This document shows positions 35,301 to 47,300 of a stretch of DNA of 64,000 nucleotides, piece by piece. Numbering within the stretch: the stretch's first letter is position 1; each line of letters opens with the position of its first letter. The translations under genes were made by a program, and so were the position numbers. The notes beneath the pieces are model-generated. The model worked only from the letters and a program-made list of their open reading frames with translations, was not told the DNA's origin and ran no database searches. This DNA comes from Zerene cesonia (Eukaryota > Arthropoda > Insecta > Lepidoptera > Pieridae): contig NW_024045131.1 of NCBI RefSeq assembly GCF_012273895.1, forward strand, positions 3,358,741 to 3,422,740, written 5' to 3'.

Positions 35301-38300
35301 AGATAGACGCAGTTAAATTGCTATATCTGTCTCGCTCCAGAAACATCTCTTCTCCATCCATATTTAGAAATTTGATTAAATGAGAAGCTACCCAATACTT
35401 ACAGAATTTTCTATTGAATATTTACGCATATTAAAATAAGCTATGCGGTAAGAACCTCTGTTTTTGATAAGAGAATACAAGGAGTAGAGACAATAAGAGA
35501 GAAGGAAAGAAGATAGAAGAAAGAGAACAAAAACAGGAAGAGTCAGTTAGTTATTTAACTGCGCTACTCTCAGTGAAATGTCTATGAATAATTTCACAAA
35601 GACGAGTTGATTAAATTTTAACACTTCATCAAAAATGTATCAAAATATATTCTTTTTGATCATTAAAATGGCAAATTACACGTCTTCGTGAAATATAACA
35701 TTTTACCAATGCACCTAAACACCAGACGATACTCGATGTTTTATGGAGTGACATTATTATGGACGCCAAATAAATAAAAAAAAAAATTAACCATTATATA
35801 CAAGAAAAAATAAAATTATTAAAAAAAAAACAAATTGAATCGCACATAAATACTTGAACATTATGAAATCAATATTATATAAAATAACAAAAAAAAATAA
35901 ATAATAAAACTTAAGTAATTTACAATTCAACAAAACCAATTCGCAATAACAGCACTCCGCCGCATCGAGTATACCCGTCCCTTTCACTCACGTTTTCTTA
36001 AATATCTTCCCTCTCGCTCTCCCGAGCCCTCCCACAAACTTGTTATACGCAAGTCTGGACGCCAGAAACACCGCGCTATTTGTAATATATCAAAACATTT
36101 ATATAAGTTAATTTCTTCTCTAACCCAAAGTAATATAAAATCAAATAATTTACATTTAATTTCTATAGTATCAGACACAATAAAAATCACATTTTCTTAG
36201 TATTTTAACATATACTAAACAATAACAATGTAATACAAAGCACTGTTAAGCAAAAAATGTCGAAAAAAAAAAACGAATGCATGAAAAGTTCTAACATAAA
36301 TNNNNNNNNNNNNNNNNNNNNNNNNNNNNNNNNNNNNNNNNNNNNNNNNNNNNNNNNNNNNNNNNNNNNNNNNNNNNNNNNNNNNNNNNNNNNNNNNNNN
36401 NNNNNNNNNNNNNNNNNNNNNNNNNNNNNNNNNNNNNNNNNNNNNNNNNNNNNNNNNNNNNNNNNNNNNNNNNNNNNNNNNNNNNNNNNNNNNNNNNNNN
36501 NNNNNNNNNNNNNNNNNNNNNNNNNNNNNNNNNNNNNNNNNNNNNNNNNNNNNNNNNNNNNNNNNNNNNNNNNNNNNNNNNNNNNNNNNNNNNNNNNNNN
36601 NNNNNNNNNNNNNNNNNNNNNNNNNNNNNNNNNNNNNNNNNNNNNNNNNNNNNNNNNNNNNNNNNNNNNNNNNNNNNNNNNNNNNNNNNNNNNNNNNNNN
36701 NNNNNNNNNNNNNNNNNNNNNNNNNNNNNNNNNNNNNNNNNNNNNNNNNNNNNNNNNNNNNNNNNNNNNNNNNNNNNNNNNNNNNNNNNNNNNNNNNNNN
36801 NNNNNNNNNNNNNNNNNNNNNNNNNNNNNNNNNNNNNNNNNNNNNNNNNNNNNNNNNNNNNNNNNNNNNNNNNNNNNNNNNNNNNNNNNNNNNNNNNNNN
36901 NNNNNNNNNNNNNNNNNNNNNNNNNNNNNNNNNNNNNNNNNNNNNNNNNNNNNNNNNNNNNNNNNNNNNNNNNNNNNNNNNNNNNNNNNNNNNNNNNNNN
37001 NNNNNNNNNNNNNNNNNNNNNNNNNNNNNNNNNNNNNNNNNNNNNNNNNNNNNNNNNNNNNNNNNNNNNNNNNNNNNNNNNNNNNNNNNNNNNNNNNNNN
37101 NNNNNNNNNNNNNNNNNNNNNNNNNNNNNNNNNNNNNNNNNNNNNNNNNNNNNNNNNNNNNNNNNNNNNNNNNNNNNNNNNNNNNNNNNNNNNNNNNNNN
37201 NNNNNNNNNNNNNNNNNNNNNNNNNNNNNNNNNNNNNNNNNNNNNNNNNNNNNNNNNNNNNNNNNNNNNNNNNNNNNNNNNNNNNNNNNNNNNNNNNNNN
37301 NACCACGTTGGCCAAATGCAGGTTGCGGATCACCATATCAGTTTCCATTAAAACACATAAATAGATATAGTATATCGGAGCGCGTCACCTGAGCTTGGCG
37401 TCGCAGTCGCGCGCGGGCGCGGGGGCGGGCGCGGGCGCGGGCCGGTCGCCGCGCGCGCGCTCGCGCCGCGCCCAGCCGCAGCGCGCCACTTGCTGCGCGA
37501 ACGACAGCGACGGCGCCGGCTTCGCGACCTGGAATTGTACCACGTACACTTGTCGTTACAATCAAAGGACTGTCATCTCCATCACTATGTATATAAAAAA
37601 CTAGCTTCCGTCCGTAACGTTGAATTGCGTTGTATTGCGTTGTGTTGCGTTGTGTTGCGTTGTGATGCGTTGTGTTTCGTTGCGTTGTGTTGCGTTGTGT
37701 TGCGTTGTGTTGCGTTGTGATGCGTTGTGTTTCGTTGCGTTGTGTTGCTTTGTGGTGCGTTGTGGTGCGTTGTGTTGCTTTGTGGTGCGTTGTGTTGCGT
37801 TGTGTTGCGTTGTGGTGCGTTGTGTTGCGTTGTGTTTCATTGCGTTGTGTTGTGTTGTGGTGTATTCTACTGTACCTTATCCACATTGTCGTCTTGTTCA
37901 TGAGATCTGTTCGAGCCTCCAGTGAGATTCGACGATGACTTAGTGGAGTTGGAACTGTGCACGCTTCGCCGCTTGTATTCCGGCGAGCCTGGAATTTTAT
38001 AACACAGCAATAAAGATGGTCAATTTAAGGCCCATATTTAAATTGTACCGCAAGTTAGATCATTAAAAGACTATATATGTTTATTGGTCCTTCGAGCCAC
38101 CTTCAAAATAACGATATTACTTATTTTACTTATTAAATAAATAAGTACATTTTGCATATAGTTTTATAGCATTCAAATGCTTTATAAATAAGCAAACTTT
38201 CATAGAATAGAAACAATGTAATGACGACCCTCACCCGTCCGCAGCGGCGCCAGCAGGTCGTCGTCCTGCGCGTGCGGCGTGAGCGCGAGCGGCGCGGAGG

Positions 38301-41300
38301 GCGCGCTCCAGCGCTCCAGCAGGCGGCATATGTTCGCGTGCCCGGCGCGCCACGCCACTTTAGCGGGCGTTCGACCTGGGCCGGTTCAAATCGAATTTGA
38401 AATGTGGATATATATGTTGTTCGTTACTGAACGATAATTTTTTATGAGTGCGATTTCATATTTTTAAAATAAACTACTCTAGAAAGTCGTTAATTATTAA
38501 AGTCGCTAATAAAAAATACGATTAGGTCAAAATCAAATCAAATTGAAGTTGAAATCATCACAACACACACACGTACACGCACTCACTCAAGTACGCACTC
38601 AAAATTAGTTGCGTGCATCATATATCTTCAATTGACCGACTCCATTTGCAATTTGCATCAATATGCTACTCCTACTTATATTATAAATGCGAAAGTTTGT
38701 AAGGATGTGTGTGCGTTTGTTGCTAGTTCACGCAAAAACTACTGAACCGATTGCAATGAAATTTGGTACGTAGACAGCTGGACAACTGGAATAACATATA
38801 GGCAACTTTATATCCCGATGTTCCTACGGGATACGGATTTGTCGCAGCTAGTTTTTTTATAATTTCTGGCAACACATATTCGATTTGTTTTATCATCTCT
38901 TCAAACCTGCAAGAATGCAAAACGTAAGGAACCCATACCATATATGGGATTTAGGCTGAAATTGTTACGTTCCACATAGGTAACGTGGGGGCGTGGGCCA
39001 AGGGGCGTGGGGCACAAACTCACCGCAATGATCCGCCTGGAGCGGATCGGCCCCGTGCTGTAGCAGCCACAGCACGCACTCCTCGTGACCCTCCTGCGCT
39101 GCGATGCCTGTATGTATAACAACGAATATAGCTTTTGCATACGAACCATCTTCTTTAATTACTCTATGTATTAAAACACACCCCATCTCAAATCTGCTGC
39201 GTAATTTGAAAGATCTAAGCCTACAGACATGGGGACGGTGAAAAACGGCTTTTTTTGAATCAGTATAGTACAATATACTATTGAAATAAGTAACTAAAAC
39301 AGTGTGTCTTTCTTATTTCAAAATGAACGGGTTTGATTCCCAATTTAAAAAAATCTGACTAAAGTTTTAGTCTTTATCGAAATTGGCCTCGAATCTTCTT
39401 TCAATATTTTTCAATATCCACTTTTTCTCTCACTTCTCTCTCTCTCTCTCTCTGGGATCTTGCATACCACACTTAGTTACAAAATATATTATATTTCTAC
39501 TACCTATACTTACGAATATAATCATGTCATGCACATTCGTTATAATTGCAATATTACACTTATATTAAAATTGCGAAAGTTTGTTTGTTTGGATGTTTGT
39601 CCGTTAATTACGCTGAAATTACTGAACCAATTTTGATGAAATTTGGTATATTGATAAGGTATGAGCTTACTTGGGTGATAGGATACTTTTTATCTCGACT
39701 AAATACTCCCTTGGGGTAAAATAGGAATCTCGATTACTGGGCGGAGCCGAGACAAGCGTCTTGTGATGTTATAACATTTTCATTTGTGTCTTTAATTTCT
39801 CGAATCCTGACTAGATACCGAAACCTAAGTAAAATTAAGATGTACTTATCCTACATTAGCAAAAAGTGTACTACTACATCCGGCGAGATAAATAAATCCT
39901 TACTACCCGTACTATTGTCATAAATGCGAAGTGCGCATTATGGTACGGTCATAGCGGGCAACTGAGCTGTTGGCTCGCCTGATGGTAAGTGATCACCATC
40001 GCCCGCTTTTAAGGGATTAGAGGCAAAGAAAGGATTTGATCAGTAGAAGGAGGGAACGGACGGGGAAGGTTGAGGAAAAGGAAACGGGTCTCCAACTCCC
40101 CAGGTACGAAACACTGCTTTCTGTGGAGGGTGTGGTACTTCGGAGCGAGCTGGTCCACTTCGTGTCGAAGCGTGGTCGAGCGAGCACACAGCAGCATACA
40201 GCAGCATACAGCACATACATACCGAGCGGCGTGGCGCCCTGCGTGCACACCGCGGCCGGGTCGGCGCCGTGCGCCAGCAGCGCGCGCAGCGCCGCCGCGC
40301 GGCCGCGCCACGCCGCCGCGTGCAGCGCCGTGCGCGCGCACCGGTCGCGCCCGTCCACCGCCGCGCCGCCTAAGCGGTGCACATACATACATCAATATTT
40401 GCACATAACAATAACATACACGCACATACGAACGCACACACGCACGCGCACGCGTACGCACACGCACGCACGAACGAACAAACAATAAAAAGTTAACCAC
40501 TTAACAGAACTAAATCAAATTTAAATGGAACGCGATAAACATCAACTTACAAATTAAAATGAATCATCAAAATCAATTCACCTAGTCGAAAGTGCTGCCG
40601 TAACAATCTCATTAAAAAAACTACAAGTTGAATTAAGAACCACTTTTTTGGATCTATTGATTGTTATATTCAATACTCATTAGTCACACGCACACATACA
40701 GAAGAAAACACACAGAAGAATGCATGGATGCACACACTCGCACACGTATGCACAAAACTAAATTATATAATAGATACGATATACATAATTATAAAAAGAA
40801 TACTTACCAACTTTAATGAGCAGGTTAACCATCTCGGTGTGACCCTGCCAGGCCGACACGTGCAATGGCGTGCGACCCTGAAAACATATTAAAAAAATAT
40901 TAATCCGGGGACAAAAAGTAGAATAAATTTTTACGTATGCGAAAAGCCTATAAAAATAAATTTAGTAGAATATTTTGTATTCCTTAGCTAAAAAATCTTG
41001 AATTTTGTTTTATTTTTGTTTTTAATTTTATCTACCCTCTTATATTTAAGTCATTTGTAATATATATAATAGCTGACCCGGAAAAGGCTCTTCTGCCTTA
41101 TTCTTGTCATTTATGGTTATAAAAAAATAGATTTATCCGATTCTCAGACCTAAAGATACCCGGTCCACCCGTATCGCAGGAGTAAGGTAACTGACATTGT
41201 GGCACGAGAATTTTATTTATAAAATATTAGCTGCGCCCCGCGGTTTCACCCACGTAAGTTCGTAACCCGTAGGAATATCGGGATAAAAAGTTGCCTATAT

Positions 41301-44300
41301 GTTATTCCAGTTGTCCAGCTGTGTACGTACCAAATTTCATTGCAATCGGTTGAGTAGTTTTTGCGTGAAAGAACAAACCCCCCCCCCCCCCCCCCCCCCC
41401 TCACCTCGGTGTCGCAGCAGTGCACGGCGGCGCCGGCGGCGAGCAGCTGGCGCGCCATGGCGAGCCGGTTGTCGAGCGCGAGCACGTACAGCGTGCTGCG
41501 CCGGTCCGCGTCCAGCGCGTCCAGCGCCGCGCCGCGCGCCACCAGCCACGCCACCGTCTCGAACTGCCCCTCCAGCGCCGCCAGCCTGCGGCCGCCCGGG
41601 GAGAGAGAGAGAGAGAGAGAGAAGGTTAGTAGTGTACTGGCCGATAACTATGAGCGCCCCCACCCTTTAGGGGGGAGGGGGATATATTAGTAGTGTATCG
41701 CGTGAATGATTATTTATTTATTTATTATTTAATTATTTACATAGTAACAAGTAATTTTCAGGTTTTACCCCAAAGCATTACATGTTTAGTTTGCATGAAA
41801 AAATGTAAAAAATAGGATACAATTTTCATTTTGCACTTAATTATTTTAAAACATTTGATTTATATATATTCATGGACGTATTAAATAAATCTGTCTCCGG
41901 TAGCAGAGAGAGAAAATCGTTTACTGATTACACACGCTAATTACTACTACGTTTACTAATAATTATGAGCGCCCCCACCCTTAAGGGAGGGGGAAAAGAT
42001 TAGTAGTTTACTGCATGAATATTTGTATTCACCCGAAAAAAGGTCACAGCTTTTACAAAATTCATCAAACGACAACGATTCCCTCAAACGCAAAGGGAAT
42101 CCAGCCAATGAGTTGGGAAAACTGTTTTTAGGTTTGTGATTCGATAGCTCTGTAAGAAATCAACCGATTGACACAATTCAGCTGTAACCAAGCTGGGAAA
42201 AGAATTTTTCTTTTGATTGCGTGTTACATATATTCATTAGTACTATATATATGTATGTGTGTATGTATGTATATATGTTTATTCTTTTGACTGGCACTAC
42301 AACAAGGGGCTTCTGTAAATCAGCGCATTACGCGTAACATATACTGAGTGTTAAAGTCCACCTTTTTATTATACGTTCCTAACGACTTTGCGATGTTAAA
42401 TGAAAATTCTTTGTTTTCTTTCTTTCTCTCTTTCAAAACACTCACCTGAGCGCGGTCTTGCCGTCGTGCGCCCGCTGGTCCACGGGCGCGTTCCACTTGT
42501 CCACGAGCAAGGTGACCAGGTCCAGGTGTCCCTCCTGCGCCGCCAGCAGCAGCGGCCCCTTCCCCTCGTTGTCCGCTTCGTCGACCTTCGCGCCCGCCTC
42601 CAGGAGCGCTTCGCAGACTTCTATGTGGCCTGGGTGGGGGCAGTTTGCGGATGAGCGTGTACAATACACTTTGAACGTTACTGCCACCGAGATAAGGTGT
42701 AAATTTCAATGATTTTATACAACGCCGCTTGAGACGATTATTATTAGTACGCCAATGGTTTTTTAGCACGCTTTTATTAGCTTCACCTGTATGTTCGTAT
42801 TTTATATATTTAACCGACTTCTTTAAATCGATTCTGAACCACTACAAACGGGCAGATTAAATTCAAATTTCGTGTATGTATAAAAAAATCGGTGACAATA
42901 CGATAATTTAATGAGTTTATCATATTATACTGATCTGGTACGCCGGAATTATAAAATAAATTCCTTCACTGACAGAGCAAGTGAGACAATTTAGTCTATC
43001 ATTAAAGTGTTTAAGTCCATCGTTTAAATTACTTCTTTTTTTTTACCTTCAAAAGCGGCGTAATGCAAGGGCGTCCAGCCCGAGTTGTCCCGGTGGTGCT
43101 CGTCCAACCCGCGGTCCAACAGCTGACGTACCACTTCCACGTTGCCTGCGGACAAAACGCATGCACTTTACGTAAACGCCTTTGCGTAAGACGATGCAGT
43201 TCTTTATGTATATTTTTTTAATCAATATAAATTATTATCATGAAAACAAACAACTCGACTGTTATCTTTTTAGCTTTTTTATTGTAATTCCCATTCCAAA
43301 CTCTAATAAAACAAAAAAGTCTCTACAACGATCACTTAAATAGAAATTTGCGTTCCAATTTTTTTCAAAGTTCCATTTTTATATTTTTGCGGTGCTCCGC
43401 GCTTTTACCCACATGGTATCTGATGTTATATAGACAAAAGCTTTAATCAATAAATGGGCAAAACAAAAAAATTCTTCACCTTATTAATATTAGTATAGTT
43501 TACATTTGTAAAAATAAAATTGTATTCTTACCCTGCGCAGCCGCAGTGCTTAATACAGTTCTCCCCTCAGCGTCCATAGTGTCCACACAAGCGCCCCAGA
43601 AAAGCAACAAACGAACAGTTGCCGCGTGTCCGGCGGAAGCGGCCGCCCATAGCGCCGTACGTCCAGCAGAGTCTGTGGCTTCTATATCCGCTTCCGCTTC
43701 GAGTAGCACTTCGCAAATCTCCCTGTGGTTGATGGCGGGGAAGTGAGAATATGTGGCGCGATTAATTTTCAATTTATCTGATCGGTTGTCATTATTGAAG
43801 TTTTTGTAAAATTGTGGGCTAAGGATAGAACCCTGGGGCATCCGTGTAAGCTTTGATGGTTGAGATATGAGATTCTTTTTTTTGCGATTTCTGCTATTAA
43901 GCATTTCAAGAGAATATGGTTAGTCACATTTATGTCTAAGTGAGACAACAATGTAACATATTTATTTATTGAGCACAATAGAGTTTGGTCTTGTCCATTC
44001 GTGAAGTCATTAAATATAAATAAGATAAAAATCTATCGTTTAAACTACATATTAAATAGTGTACATTATTATATTATATAAAAATATACGTTGAGAATAG
44101 TAATTATCTAACTAAATAATTAGAATTAGAATGAATGTTTCATTATTTCTAGTTACATAACTATTTCTACTTAATTCTGGGTCAAGGTGCATCATCAAGT
44201 AATAAAAAGCAAATCAAGCGCTTTGTCAAATAAACATACAATCAAACACTTTTCATGGTCTTAAAAAATCTTAAATACATTTGCTTCATTTACAACTACA

Positions 44301-47300
44301 TTACATAAATGAAATGAATTTATGTGTCAGAATTTTGGTTACTAAGTTTTATTAAAAAAAAAATTAAAGTCCGCCCAATTCTCCAACAAATTGGCATACA
44401 TGTACTTATAAATATAGTATTCAATTTGAGAAAAATGGAATATTTATTATTATTAGTAGTTAGAGACATACGTGTGCCCCTCGAAGGCGGCCACGAGCAG
44501 CGGCGCGGCGTTGTCGCGGTCGCGGCGCGCCGCGTCGGCGCCGCGCTCCAGCAGCAGCGCGGCGCACGCGGCGCCCGTGCCGCACAGCGCCGCCACCGCC
44601 AGCGACGTGCGCCCTGCGTGCACCAACATTGTCATTGTCTGCTGCCACTTGTGCGCTAACCTCCGCTTCGATGTTGGTGGGGGAAGGGGGAGGGGGGAGA
44701 GGAAGTTGCGACTTTACGTTCACACACAAAGATATATGATTGAAGATTCAGGATACGTGTATTAGGTCTTATCAAAGGTAGTCAAATTTGTTGAAATTTG
44801 AGCAAGAACTAGGTTTAATGTTCAAATATAATATGTTTGCTATTACTGTGTGCAAATCTCCGCGTGGATATTGGTGTGTGTGCTTGTGTGCGAATAGGTG
44901 GCGGGATTGATTTTCAATATATCTGATCGGTTGCCAGAAATTTTTATGGGTTAAGGATAGAACCTTGGGGAATCCATGTAAATTTATATGGTCATCAGAT
45001 TCTATTGATTTAGCGATTTGTGGTGTTAACATTTGATGACAGTATGGTATGAACAATATAACAATCAATCTTCATCATTTCATATTACAACGCGCCGCAC
45101 GCGGCAATCCATTAGTACACACGTAAAGTCTGCAATTCACCTTACGCCTCTGCAAATGTTCATGGGCGGTGATAGCGCTTACCATCAGCGGACCCACCAG
45201 CTCTATTGTCGACGATGATATAAAAAAAAAACCGTTTAACAGTGCTCTGTTATATCCCACATTGTTCTGTGTATGTCTGAGTGTGCGTGTGATTGTGCGT
45301 GTGCGTATGATTGTGCGTGTGCGTGTGCGTGTGAGTATGCGTGTGCGTGTGCCTTTGTCTGTGCGTGTACGTATAGATGTATACATGTCGTGCAAGCTAA
45401 ATTTTCCCACTTTACACTTCTTCCAAATGTTTATAAATATGACATAAAGAAACAATCGTCTCACCGTCCTCGTCGGCGCGGTCGGGGTCGGCGCCGGCGT
45501 CGAGCAGCATGCGCACGATGTCCGCGTGGCCCATGTAGGCGGCGGCCATGAGCGCGGTGCGGCCGCACGCGTCGGCGCGGTCCGGCGCCGCGCCGCCCGC
45601 CAGCAGCCGCGCCGCCACCGCCTCGTGCCCCGACCACGCCGCCGCGCTGCCGCCCCACACCACACACCACGCACGGTCACACCACGTTACACGTTTACAC
45701 CTCAATACCATTGTACTAGCTGCGCCCCGCGGCTTCATATGCGTAACTCTGTATCCCGTAGGAATATCGGGATAAAAAGTTGCGTTGTATGTGTTATTCC
45801 AATCGTCCAGCTGTCTACGTACCGAAATTCATTGCAATCTGTTCAGTAGTTTTTGCGTGAAAAAGTAACAAACATACACACATCCTCACAAACTGTCGCA
45901 TTTATAATATTAGTACGATAGGATTAATGATCACAAATTTTCACAAGCAGTGGTGACTCAGTGGTGAGAAGCTCGGACTTCAAAATCGGTAAGTCGAGGT
46001 TTTTCAATTTATCTGCGCATGTGGATAACATCACCACTGCTTAAAACAATGAAGGAAAACATCGTGAAAAAACCGGCATGTCCAAGAATCAAAAGTTCGA
46101 CAACATGTGACATCTGCCAACCCGCACTTGGCCATCGTGGTGGATTATGACCTGAACCCTCATAGGAGGCCTGTGTCCCAGCAGGGAACATATATGGGCT
46201 GATGATGATGATGATGAATTTTCACAAAAAACCACAACGAAAAACCATGTGTTTTTAAACAATTATATTATCAGCTCGCGAATTTACGATTGAAATTTGA
46301 CAATATCATTTGACATTGAATGTCCGATTTGTAAACTTACCGTAGGGCGGTTCGATTGTCGGCGTCCACGCAGTCCACGTCGCATCCGTGCTCCAACAGC
46401 ACGTCCACTACCTGCGTAACAATAAATGCATGGCAATAATTAAAGTTTTAATGTCTAAACATCATCGATCATCAATTAAACTAAAAAGTAGTCGATAAGA
46501 ACCAGTTTATATTATTGTCAAGTCGCACAGCCAGCTCGTGCTCGCGTGTAAAATATCTATCAGTAATGGCAACCCGGGTGGCCGAGTGTCGCGACGCAAA
46601 GGTTGCTATAGCAATCAGGAATGAGACGCAGCTCCGTCCCCATTTCCATGGCGACGCATTTCTGTTTATACGGTTGCCATAGCAACACGCACGTACACAA
46701 TTTGTATAACCTTTTAACATTTTGGAGACGAGCTCGCTTCAGTACGAATTAAGCCAGCTCGCAACGGGATACCACATGATACCACACCCCCATGGCGTGT
46801 TGCAGTAGCGTGTTACTGCGTTTCGTACGGCGAGCGGGGGAGCCGGAGGCCCGTTTCATTTTTCCTCACACTTTCCAGTCCATTCTTTTTTTCCAGGCAT
46901 CAATCCTTTCCTCATCCCTTAGCCATAAAAAGCGGGCAGCGAATTCGCCGAGGCATGACCTCTGCTCTGTTCACGGGCAGCGGTGCTCGCTCACCATGAG
47001 GCGCACCATGAGGCGCACCATGAGGCGCCCCAGCAGGCGGGTAGCGCGACGCGACAGGTACCTCGCTGTGGCCCGCCCAGGCGGCGGCGCGCAGCACGCT
47101 CCAGCCCTCGCCGTCGGCGGCGGCCGCGCTGGCGCCGGCGCGCAGCAGCAGCGCGGCGCAGCCGGCGCGCCCGCTGCGCGCCGCCGCGTGCAGCGCCGTG
47201 CTGCCCGTGCTGTCGCGGCTCTCCACTAGCTGAGGACAGCGCTGCAAACAAAAAAAAAACATCAAGTTTTTTTGTGAAAAAGCCACGACAACGTCCATCT

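Larger units (their letters stand above)
33346..36301. other. ANKRD50 intron 31 (left of gap)
   Basis: Mostly unique AT-rich sequence with a family E repeat (33740-33860) and a SINE relic (34872-35040). A GC-richer patch near 35950-36080 has no supported exon. Confidence 0.5.

Noticed and set aside
36215..37351. Apparent 360-377 codon frames spanning the first N gap, and the similar ones at 50246-51306
   Set aside because: They consist almost wholly of unknown bases. The visible flank METDMVIRNLHLANV at 37302-37348 is a diverged SINE segment with no usable splice acceptor.
37338..37925. Long reading frames on both strands across 37.3-37.9 kb (poly-TTHHNATQRN and CCVVLRC-type peptides)
   Set aside because: They are produced by the TTGCGTTGTG minisatellite, whose period leaves several frames open. 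Only exons 30 and 31 beside it are supported.
41700..42320. An extra ankyrin exon between exons 24 and 25
   Set aside because: Exons 24 and 25 join in phase (KTAL-R-LAALEG) and the interval shows only AT-rich sequence and a small duplication.
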